A stretch of DNA of 5,820 nucleotides from an uncultured Oscillospiraceae bacterium (GCA_934597125.1 CAKTQM010000065.1:1-5820); one strand, 5' to 3'. Counted from the first letter of the stretch, positions 1 through 5,470 are shown. Numbers and translations are program-made. Notes: a model not told the origin generated them from the letters alone.

Positions 1-591
1 GATGCGGACGCTGCCGTGCAGGAGTTCTTGGCCGACCGCGGCGAACCAGAGCAGCAGTACCCCGAACTGCTGGCAGACCTGCAAGCCTACAATCAGCGTA
101 TCTACGCCGAAAAGCAATCCGGCCTTGTTGATCTGGAAGCCTGCGAAGAACCCGCTGCCGATTTGATTGCCTATGGCATCGAGGACGAAATCCTTGGTGT
201 GTTGGAGATACCTGCCATGGAGCTGACCATGCCGGTCTACTTGGGTGCATCCGACACTCACCTCGCCGCAGGCGCGGCGGTGCTGGGCAATACATCAGCT
301 CCCATCGGCGGTGCCAACACCAACTGCGTCATTGCAGGCCACCGTGGATGGTGCGGAGCGGACTACTTTCGGCATATAGACCGCTTGGAGGCAGGCGATA
401 CCGTAACGCTCACAAACCTGTGGGAAACACTGACATATACGGTGGCCAACATTCAGATCATTCAGCCGCACGAAATCGAAAGAATCAAAATCCAGCAGGG
501 CCGCGACCTGCTGACGCTGCTCACCTGCCATCCCTATGCTTCTGGTGGGAGGCAGCGCTATGTGGTCTATTGCGAACGAACTGAAAATTAA
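1..591 (+). CDS. class C-like sortase, 5' end outside window
   Basis: Cysteine transpeptidase that joins sorting-signal proteins to the cell wall or into pili, acting on the outer face of the membrane. The frame is open from base 1, so the true start and the expected N-terminal membrane anchor lie upstream. The GTG at 16 has no ribosome site and is probably internal. Counting base 1 as codon 1, 196 residues are visible. The sortase core includes APIGGANTN then IAGHRGW with catalytic His114 (CAC at 340), the TLLTCHPY block with catalytic Cys176 (TGC at 526), and Arg184 or Arg186 (the latter more likely) as the active-site arginine. An AYNQR stretch before the barrel and the GGxNT..I.GHRG pattern resemble class C (pilin-type) enzymes. 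I see no obvious DPW/DPF lid motif in the visible part. It is probably an element-encoded sortase for surface adhesins or pili of the same element; the substrate is not in the window. Confidence 0.9.
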   Translation, partial: DADAAVQEFLADRGEPEQQYPELLADLQAYNQRIYAEKQSGLVDLEACEEPAADLIAYGIEDEILGVLEIPAMELTMPVYLGASDTHLAAGAAVLGNTSAPIGGANTNCVIAGHRGWCGADYFRHIDRLEAGDTVTLTNLWETLTYTVANIQIIQPHEIERIKIQQGRDLLTLLTCHPYASGGRQRYVVYCERTEN

Positions 592-606
592 CAGGAGGAA
601 AACACG

Positions 607-702
607 ATGAAAAAAGCAATTTGCATCATTCTGGCCGTGGCAGGCACTGCGGCCATTTACTTTACCCGCCGTACCCGTCCCCGCGGACGCAGGGAGATGT
701 GA
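607..702 (+). CDS. 31-residue single-pass membrane peptide
   Basis: A short ORF with a textbook ribosome site (AGGAGG at 593-598, 8 bases before ATG). The peptide begins MKKAICIILAVAGTAAIYF: a two-lysine start, then about 15 hydrophobic residues (4-19), then a strongly basic tail (TRRTRPRGRRE, residues 20-30). This is one membrane segment with a positively charged end that should stay cytoplasmic. It sits 15 bases after the sortase stop and 3 bases before the next start, so it is translated within the operon. I do not recognise a named family. Small membrane peptides of this kind are common in conjugative elements of gut Firmicutes. The function is unknown; a role beside the sortase or mating channel would be a guess. 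Its reality rests on the strong ribosome site, good hydrophobic pattern and exact fit in the gene order. Confidence 0.72.
   Translation: MKKAICIILAVAGTAAIYFTRRTRPRGRREM
692..696 (+). promoter_or_regulatory. ribosome binding site for the GTG start at 706
   Basis: GGGAG lies 9 bases before GTG 706, inside the last codons of the 31-residue peptide. The in-frame ATG at 721 has no purine-rich site at a useful distance (GGCGGCATTCAT precedes it), so GTG 706 is the better start. Confidence 0.55.
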
Positions 703-705
703 GCC

Positions 706-954
706 GTGGGCGGCATTCATATGGTGGGCCGGGCCACCTTCGCCAATGGAGACATCATCCCCTACTATGACGCGAACGCCTTTCTGGACTGCATCCGTGA
801 GGAACTGCCCTATCGGGACAGCACAGGCTTCCGCTATGAAGTCCTGACAGACGATCCCACTGTCCGCAAGGCGGCGGACGATATTTTATTCGACTTTGTG
901 GGGGAAGAAAATCCCCATGAGTTGGCAGACTATACGCAGATGGGAGGGCTATGA
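706..954 (+). CDS. small acidic conserved element protein, function unknown
   Basis: An 82-residue protein with GTG start, or 77 residues if ATG 721 is used. It is acidic and soluble with no membrane segment. Visible blocks are VGRATFANGDIIPYYD (7-22), an AFLDCIREELPYR helix (25-37), then TGFRYEVLTDDPTVRKAADD (40-59) and ILFDFVGEENP (60-70). From memory, short proteins with the REEL-YR / GFRYE-LTDDP-VRKA pattern recur in conjugative elements of gut Clostridia; I cannot give a family name with confidence. It starts 3 bases after the preceding stop and its TGA (952-954) lies 1 base before the next ATG (956), so it is almost certainly co-translated with the DUF4314 gene. The last codons (QMGGL) contain the ribosome site of that gene. 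No enzymatic motif is evident. Confidence 0.75.
   Translation: MGGIHMVGRATFANGDIIPYYDANAFLDCIREELPYRDSTGFRYEVLTDDPTVRKAADDILFDFVGEENPHELADYTQMGGL
942..948 (+). promoter_or_regulatory. ribosome binding site fixing the DUF4314 start at 956
   Basis: GGGAGGG ends 7 bases before ATG 956. It rules against the upstream in-frame GTG at 896, which would add 20 residues that duplicate the coding region of the previous gene in another frame. The DUF4314 homology also begins at MDISREM. Confidence 0.75.
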
Positions 955-955
955 C

Positions 956-1936
956 ATGGACATTAGCAGAGAAATGGTAACATTTCTGCGGAAGCAGTAC
1001 CCGCCCGGTACCCGTATCCGGCTGGATGAGATGGACGATCCCTTCGCACCGGTACCGGCAGGGATGACGGGGACGGTGGAACACATCGACGATGCGGGAC
1101 AGTTTCATATGAAGTGGGACAACGGACGGACGCTGGCCCTTATCCCCGGCGTGGACAGCTTCACCGTCCTGCCGCCTCAGCTCAGTGTGATGAAGCTGTA
1201 TATGCCCCTCACCGCCGACCTGTATGAGCGGGACGAGTGGGGCGCTATGCCGGAGGAGCCGGAACTGCTGTCGGGACGGGAGCTGGTTCCCTACGAGGAC
1301 AACATCCGCAGCGCTCTGGTGAAGTACCGGATGCCGGAGGAGGTCACCCGCGGCATCATGAATTGGTACGATAAGCCCGACGCCGTAAATAACAAGGTGC
1401 GCTCCATTACATTCGGCGCGGAACTGCGCGGTGAACAGCTTTGGGGTATAGCGGAGTGTCAGCTTTGGCACGAGCTTTCCGCGGCGGAGCTGACTACGCT
1501 GAAGGAGTTTATCACCGGACAGGCGTCGGACGGATGGGGCGAGGGCTTCGAGCAGCGGGAGATCGCCATTGGCCGCGGCAATGAGTTGTATGTGCATTTG
1601 TGGCAAGATCACGACTGGAGCATCCAGACGGAGCAGGAGCGCTTCTGTCCCCATCTGGACAAGCTGCCGGAGATGTGCTTCACGCTGCTGCCGGGGACGG
1701 GACAGCTTATCTGTGTCAAGCGTGGTGAGAGCGGATACTATCCCAGCGACTGGTCGACCGGCGACTCCCACGAGAACCGGCTCATTGCCGATGAGCAGAA
1801 CCGGAAGCTGGGCGTGACGCCCGCGCAGGAGGAGGCCATGAAGATCGGCAGTATGTGCGGCTGGGACGTCCCCGGCGCAGACCCCGACAATTGCGATGAC
1901 ATCGTGCAGCGGCGAGGAGGAATGGAGCTTGGATAA
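956..1936 (+). CDS. DUF4314 domain protein with long C-terminal extension
   Basis: A 326-residue protein. Residues 1-75 match DUF4314: MDISREMVTFLRKQYPPGTR, LDEMDDPFAPVPAGMTGTV, the HMKWDNGRTLALIPG block and a hydrophobic end at SFTVLPP. This looks like a small beta-barrel module; its biochemical role is not known. Residues about 77-310 form a second region (LYMPLTADLYE, MPEEVTRGIMNWY, GQASDGWGEGFEQREI, LYVHLW, then YYPSDWST, ADEQNRKLGVTPAQ and GSMCGWDVPGADP). It resembles what I recall as a DUF6329-type extension in element proteins, but that name is from memory. No membrane segment, signal peptide or recognised catalytic motif is visible. The start is set by GGGAGGG and the domain boundary. 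The 3' end overlaps the next gene by 8 bp and its last codons (RRGGMELG) carry that gene's ribosome site. It is probably a cytoplasmic accessory factor of the element; the role is unknown. Confidence 0.87.
   Translation: MDISREMVTFLRKQYPPGTRIRLDEMDDPFAPVPAGMTGTVEHIDDAGQFHMKWDNGRTLALIPGVDSFTVLPPQLSVMKLYMPLTADLYERDEWGAMPEEPELLSGRELVPYEDNIRSALVKYRMPEEVTRGIMNWYDKPDAVNNKVRSITFGAELRGEQLWGIAECQLWHELSAAELTTLKEFITGQASDGWGEGFEQREIAIGRGNELYVHLWQDHDWSIQTEQERFCPHLDKLPEMCFTLLPGTGQLICVKRGESGYYPSDWSTGDSHENRLIADEQNRKLGVTPAQEEAMKIGSMCGWDVPGADPDNCDDIVQRRGGMELG
1915..1920 (+). promoter_or_regulatory. ribosome binding site fixing a TTG start at 1929
   Basis: AGGAGG lies 8 bases before TTG 1929 and inside the last codons of the DUF4314 gene. 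The in-frame ATG at 1896 has no such site and would add 11 residues of non-homologous sequence (MTSCSGEEEWS). Family similarity begins at DKVVFSVYL, right after the TTG. Confidence 0.8.
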
Positions 1937-3068
1937 AGTTGTTTTTTCTGTATATCTTGGCAACCCCGATAACGACAACGGCACCACGCTGGACTTGCCT
2001 GCCAAGCCGTGGGCAATGCGGGACGCGCTGGAGAAGCTGCGGCTTCGGGAGGGGCAGGAACCCTACTGGCAGGTGGAGGACTTGGGCCAATATGACTTTC
2101 TGGCGCTCCATCTGGACAAGTGCGACCTGTATCAATTCAACGCGCTGGCGGAGCAGCTCAGTACGTTCAATGAGGCAGACGCCATAGCCTTTGAGGGCTT
2201 AGTGCAGATGGAGATCGACGAGCTGACGATCCAGCGGATGTTGGATCTGGCGTATAGCGTAGACTGCTGCCATGTGGTGCCGGAGGTCAGGGACGACACG
2301 GCGCTGGGCAGATTCTATGTAGAAAACGACTTCCTGCCGGAGTTGGAAAGGGTGCCGGATAGCGTGCTGGAACTGCTGGACTATGAGAAAATTGGCAAGA
2401 CGATGCGGCAAGGCGAAAGCAGCGTCATTACGCCCCGCGGTTATGTGGAGCGGCACTCCGAGTTGAAGCAAGCTCCCGTCGAGTTGGGCAAGCCGCCGCG
2501 GAAACCGGCGTATATGATGCGGCTTCTGTGCTCCAATGAGCACCAGACCATGTCGCTGAACCTGCCCGCGTCGCAGGCGGAGCTGAATACTGTGCTGATG
2601 CAGCTGGATCTGGATAGCTGGCAGGAGGCGCATCTGGAATGTGAAGATACTGCCATGCCGGAAATGTGGTCGTTTACCGACCTTGCCTATGACGGGACGG
2701 AACAGCTCAACCGTTTTGCCCGGTGCTTGGAGGAGCTTGACATGAATGGTGAGCTGGTGAAGTTCAAGGCGGTGGCCCAGCAGTTGCAGCTCTCACGACT
2801 GGAGGATGCCATTGCTCTGACCGACCATCTGGACGAATACAGCTTTGAACCGGAGATCCATTCGCCCAGAGAACTGGCACGGGACGAGCTGGGCATCATC
2901 GCCGGTGAAAAGGAGGGCAAGCTGATTTTGCCGCATCTGGACTTGGACGCCTATGGTCGGGACGTAATGCAGAGGGACAACGGCGTCCTTGGGGATTACG
3001 GCTACCTCGCCCGTCTGGACGGTCAGCCCATCCAAGCGCCGCAATCAGAAATGGAGCTGACCATGTAG
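1929..3068 (+). CDS. ardA-like: ArdA-type antirestriction protein, two internal repeats
   Basis: A 379-residue acidic protein (TTG start). ArdA proteins are elongated acidic dimers that mimic DNA and block type I restriction enzymes, protecting incoming element DNA in the cytoplasm. This one is about twice the length of a classical ArdA and contains two copies of one architecture. Repeat 1 (about 3-180) has LDLPAKPWAMRDALEKLRL, YQFNALAEQL, LDYEKIGKTM and RGYVERH. Repeat 2 (about 193-363) has LNLPASQAELNTVLMQLDL, EQLNRFARCLEEL, LDLDAYGRDVMQ and YGYLAR. The Asp-Tyr/Ala-Tyr...Gly-(K/R)-(T/D)-M block near the end of each repeat resembles the FDYE..GRDL block of ArdA. The LGRFYVENDFLPELERVPD segment fits the usual ArdA C-terminal half. 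It lies just upstream of a winged-helix gene and a DNA methylase, a fitting antirestriction neighbourhood. Family assignment is firm; activity against any specific enzyme is inferred. Confidence 0.85.
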   Translation: MDKVVFSVYLGNPDNDNGTTLDLPAKPWAMRDALEKLRLREGQEPYWQVEDLGQYDFLALHLDKCDLYQFNALAEQLSTFNEADAIAFEGLVQMEIDELTIQRMLDLAYSVDCCHVVPEVRDDTALGRFYVENDFLPELERVPDSVLELLDYEKIGKTMRQGESSVITPRGYVERHSELKQAPVELGKPPRKPAYMMRLLCSNEHQTMSLNLPASQAELNTVLMQLDLDSWQEAHLECEDTAMPEMWSFTDLAYDGTEQLNRFARCLEELDMNGELVKFKAVAQQLQLSRLEDAIALTDHLDEYSFEPEIHSPRELARDELGIIAGEKEGKLILPHLDLDAYGRDVMQRDNGVLGDYGYLARLDGQPIQAPQSEMELTM

Positions 3069-3079
3069 AGGAGGAATTT

Positions 3080-3388
3080 ATGCAACGAGAAACCATTGCG
3101 CGGTATCTGGAGGAGGGCTACAAAGGCAGGAAGAATGCCATCAGCAGCCGCACCTTGGAAAAGGCGCTGGGCCTGAGCGGCAATGAGCTGCGGAAGAAGA
3201 TCAACCGCCTGCGGTGCGACAGCATACCCATCTCGGCTTGCCGGGGTGGGTATTTCTATGCCGAGACGGCGACGGAGGTCTACGACACCATCCGAAGCCT
3301 TGAGAAGATGCGGGACGGGCTGAACGCCGCCATCGCGGGTTTGGTGCGGTCACTGGATGGCTTTAGTAAGGAGCTGGACAGCGGATGA
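3080..3388 (+). CDS. small winged helix-turn-helix DNA-binding protein
   Basis: A 102-residue basic protein with a strong ribosome site (AGGAGG at 3069-3074, 5 bases before ATG). Residues 21-45 (ISSRTLEKALGLSGNELRKK followed by INRLR) give a helix-turn-helix with the usual LGLS turn and a recognition helix rich in Lys and Arg. Residues 48-61 (SIPISACRGGYFYAE) read as the beta wing with the PI...GGY pattern of HTH_11-like domains. Residues 64-99 are a long amphipathic helix that could mediate dimerisation. The gene starts 11 bases after the antirestriction stop, and its TGA overlaps the methylase ATG (ATGA at 3385-3388), so the two are translationally coupled. It may regulate the operon or guide or control the methylase; the sequence does not decide between these. 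It could also be a replication or partition accessory protein. Target site unknown. Confidence 0.82.
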   Translation: MQRETIARYLEEGYKGRKNAISSRTLEKALGLSGNELRKKINRLRCDSIPISACRGGYFYAETATEVYDTIRSLEKMRDGLNAAIAGLVRSLDGFSKELDSG

Positions 3389-4347
3389 ACATACCGTTAG
3401 CTAAGCTTATTCCATGGAAAGGCAGCAAAGCGCAGTTGATGTGGGCCATCCAGAGCCTGATGCCGATACATTACAACAAATTGGTGGATGTTTTTGGTGG
3501 GAGCGGCTGTGTGACCCTGAACCTTCAAACACCACGCGGCGTACTGCGGATCTATAACGATCTTGACAGCAATCTTTATAACATGATGTATTGCGTCAGG
3601 GAAAAGCCGGTGTCCGTGATCACAGAGCTAAAATACATGCAAAACTCCCGCGAGGAGTTTGAGACCATGCTCCGCACTTTGAAAGATAAAGATTTTGCCG
3701 GAAAAAATTTGGCGGAAGAACTGGAACTGACGCAGATCAGTTTCCCGCCTGCACAGGCGGAGGAGATCAGTGCGATGCTGATGCAGCGCGCCATCCCACC
3801 GGACGCACGGCGGGCGGCGATGTTCTTCTTGCTCCACAACCTCAGCTACAACGGCCTGGGAACGGAGTTTGCCGCGCTCGACCGTGATTGGGATAGATTC
3901 CAGCATCAGATCACCAGATGTGCGCGAATCCTGCAGCACATTCCCATGGAGAACCGGAGCTACAAGGAAATCTTGGGTAAATATGACGCGCTGGATACAG
4001 TTTTCTATTGTGACCCGCCGTATCTTGGCGCGGAAAAGTATGGCGTACCTTTTTACAGGTCGGATCATCAGGAACTGCATGATATGCTGGCCACGCGAAA
4101 AAGCTTTGTGATCGTGTCCTACAACAAGAAAGACGAGATCAAAGAACTATATCATGACTTTTTCATCTTCGAGGTGGATCGACCGAACAGTATGTCAAAA
4201 AAGAAGGAAGATCGTTATGAGGAGTACATTATGACCAACTATGATCCGGCTGTATTTGCACCGCAGATATCCTTCTTCAACAACTACGACAACGGGAAGA
4301 AAGCCTGTACGTTAGTACATACACCAAAATATCCACTGAAAACATAA
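3385..4347 (+). CDS. dam-like: D12-class (Dam-type) DNA adenine N6-methyltransferase
   Basis: A 320-residue enzyme that would transfer methyl from S-adenosylmethionine to N6 of adenine in DNA. Motifs in order: PWKGSKAQL (10-18, motif X, cofactor binding), DVFGGSGCVTLNL (35-47, motif I), IYNDLDSNLYNMMY (57-69, acidic residues of motif II), and catalytic DPPY (210-213, GAC at 4012) after VFYC. This order and length are normal for the alpha/D12 class. Recognition sequence is uncertain: GATC is the commonest for this class but cannot be read from the protein. The start overlaps the upstream HTH stop by 4 bp; TAAGGAG (3367-3373) supplies a ribosome site 11 bases away. No endonuclease accompanies it in the window, so it looks like a solitary methylase that may mask element DNA from host restriction. 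The gene is more AT-rich than its neighbours, suggesting separate acquisition. Confidence 0.93.
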   Translation: MNIPLAKLIPWKGSKAQLMWAIQSLMPIHYNKLVDVFGGSGCVTLNLQTPRGVLRIYNDLDSNLYNMMYCVREKPVSVITELKYMQNSREEFETMLRTLKDKDFAGKNLAEELELTQISFPPAQAEEISAMLMQRAIPPDARRAAMFFLLHNLSYNGLGTEFAALDRDWDRFQHQITRCARILQHIPMENRSYKEILGKYDALDTVFYCDPPYLGAEKYGVPFYRSDHQELHDMLATRKSFVIVSYNKKDEIKELYHDFFIFEVDRPNSMSKKKEDRYEEYIMTNYDPAVFAPQISFFNNYDNGKKACTLVHTPKYPLKT

Positions 4348-4350
4348 TAC

Positions 4351-4356
4351 AAGGAG
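4351..4356 (+). promoter_or_regulatory. ribosome binding site for the gene at 4365
   Basis: AAGGAG lies 8 bases before ATG 4365, in the 17-base gap after the methylase stop. This gap is the longest between genes in the window and holds no room for a promoter. Confidence 0.65.
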
Positions 4357-4364
4357 AAAAACAT

Positions 4365-4757
4365 ATGACTTGTGAGATGGAATTCAATCAACGCGGGCTT
4401 CAGATACCCAACGAAGTACTTGTGGCTCTGGCGCTTGCGGACATTACGCTGGAAGCCCATATGTGCCGGCATCTTATCATGCTGATGCCCAAGGCCATGA
4501 CGGCTTTGGAGCTCATCGACGTGCTGGAGGGAATGCAGGAAGCTTTCGACCAGCTTCTGAATGGCCTGATCGCCGCCTGCCGCCCCGCATGCTGTCATTG
4601 CTGTCATTGCTGTCATTGCTGTCAGACGGTAGACGAGGGGAACTACGATCTCTCTCCGGTGCCGGAACGGCTCCTGGCTGTGCTGACGGAAAACGACTGC
4701 TGCAAGGGACTGCTGGCGCAGTATCTGGAGAACGGAGAGACCATCTATGACCCGTGA
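4365..4757 (+). CDS. unrecognised protein with a Cys-Cys-His triplet repeat
   Basis: A 130-residue protein I cannot assign to a family. N-terminal residues 11-40 (GLQIPNEVLVALALADITLE then AHMCRHLIML) vaguely recall the AbrB-like pattern of IP.E.L..... but this is weak. Residues 44-72 are a helical segment (AMTALELIDVLEGMQEAF, LLNGLIAAC). Residues 76-86 read CCHCCHCCHCC, encoded by a perfect 9-bp tandem repeat. A C-terminal helical part follows (VPERLLAVLTENDCCKGLL). The product has 13 cysteines, clustered in a way that could bind metal, though the spacing does not match any zinc-finger type I know. The ATG is supported by AAGGAG. Its TGA (4755-4757) overlaps the next gene by 11 bp, implying co-translation with the DUF3849 gene. 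Related element genes may carry a Cys-rich linker at this place; I recall this only loosely. Confidence 0.75.
   Translation: MTCEMEFNQRGLQIPNEVLVALALADITLEAHMCRHLIMLMPKAMTALELIDVLEGMQEAFDQLLNGLIAACRPACCHCCHCCHCCQTVDEGNYDLSPVPERLLAVLTENDCCKGLLAQYLENGETIYDP
4590..4624 (+). repeat. perfect 9-bp tandem repeat, 3.9 copies, in frame
   Basis: The unit GCTGTCATT occurs at 4591-4599, 4600-4608 and 4609-4617, followed by GCTGTCA at 4618-4624. With the matching T at 4590, the perfect period-9 tract is 35 bases long. It is in frame with the host gene, and each unit adds Cys-Cys-His. The match is perfect at third codon positions too (TGC TGT CAT), which points to recent slippage or duplication rather than old protein-level selection. 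Confidence 0.95.
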
Positions 4758-5469
4758 GATGTATCCCTACACGGCGAAGGAGGCGCGGGAGCGTGGCGAG
4801 CTGGAGCAATGGCGGGCCAACTACCGCGCCAACTGCGCCTGTGCCGGAGCCATCGAGCTTGCCATCCGCGAAGACTTCGATGGGATGCACCTGAAGGAGG
4901 ATTGTGCCAAGCGTGTCATTGACCATTACGGCTATAAGCGGACAGCCTTTGTGCTGGCCAATACCTTGCAGGAGCATTCCTATGATGGCCGCTATCACCC
5001 GACAAATAAGCAGTGGAGCCAGGGCATCTATATCCCTCCCGATGGAGACCATCGCTACGCATTTATGGTGGGCAGCCATCCCGCGGTGTTGGACGGATTC
5101 GTTACGCAGTATCGGGCGGAGCTGGCAAAGCTGCACCTGTTTGGGACGGAGCATTGCACACCAAATTCCCGTGAACAGGACTTTACCGGAAAGGTGCTGG
5201 TGCTGTCGCCGGAAGTGCTGCGGGAAGCCTGCTGGCGGCCGGAGGATCAGCTCTGGCTGGCGTGGGACGGATTCGGCTGCCGCCCCAACGCCAGAGGCCG
5301 CTCGGTGCGCTGTACCTGCCTGGGGGACGGTGAAATGACCCGCTGGAACCGTTCGGAGTTCGTGGGTATCCTCAAGGACGAGTGTCTTCCCGATTGGGCG
5401 GCGGAGAAGCTGGCCCAGCTGCGGCAGGAACAGAAAAAGGAACCGTCCATGAATGAAATGACAATGTGA
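4747..5469 (+). CDS. DUF3849 domain protein
   Basis: A 240-residue soluble protein. Residues about 6-125 match DUF3849: YPYTAKEARERGELEQWRAN, NCACAGAIELAIREDFDGM with HLK, the VLANTLQ block (69-75), YDGRYHPTNKQW (79-90), GIYIP, and SHPAVLDGFV (110-119). The second half (about 129-225) is a separate conserved-looking region with FTGKVLVLSPEVLREACWRP (146-165), QLWLAWDGFGCRPNARGRSV (168-187), RCTCLGDGEMTRWNR (188-202) and LPDWAAEKL. Cys189 and Cys191 with nearby Trp and Arg make this the more likely site of any conserved function. The role is unknown; the domain is typical of conjugative elements in gut Firmicutes. ATG 4747 lies inside the preceding gene (11-bp overlap), with CGGAGAG (4733-4739) as ribosome site. 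Before the stop the protein ends in a Lys-rich tail, then MNEMTM. It is probably cytoplasmic. Confidence 0.87.
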   Translation: MTREMYPYTAKEARERGELEQWRANYRANCACAGAIELAIREDFDGMHLKEDCAKRVIDHYGYKRTAFVLANTLQEHSYDGRYHPTNKQWSQGIYIPPDGDHRYAFMVGSHPAVLDGFVTQYRAELAKLHLFGTEHCTPNSREQDFTGKVLVLSPEVLREACWRPEDQLWLAWDGFGCRPNARGRSVRCTCLGDGEMTRWNRSEFVGILKDECLPDWAAEKLAQLRQEQKKEPSMNEMTM

Positions 5470-5470
5470 C

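Noticed and set aside
896..955. Upstream GTG 896 as start of the DUF4314 gene
   Set aside because: No ribosome site precedes it, the added residues overlap another gene, and the domain starts at the ATG at 956 with a strong site.
1049..1058. CCGGTACCGG palindrome, with further GGTACC sites at 1007, 5570 and 5583
   Set aside because: They fall within codons of conserved protein segments, are irregularly spaced and are common by chance in GC-rich DNA.
755..2005. Long open frame on the minus strand (416 codons)
   Set aside because: It lies opposite four well-supported plus-strand genes, has no ribosome site or recognisable domain, and its composition is that of a GC-rich shadow frame.
3563..3592. 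Possible promoter: TTGACA at 3563-3568 inside the methylase gene
   Set aside because: No TATAAT-like hexamer occurs 16-18 bases downstream. The nearest AT-rich stretch (TTTATAAC) is too close.
3385..4347. Complete restriction-modification system
   Set aside because: No endonuclease-like gene flanks the methylase within the window; both neighbours are accounted for by other families.
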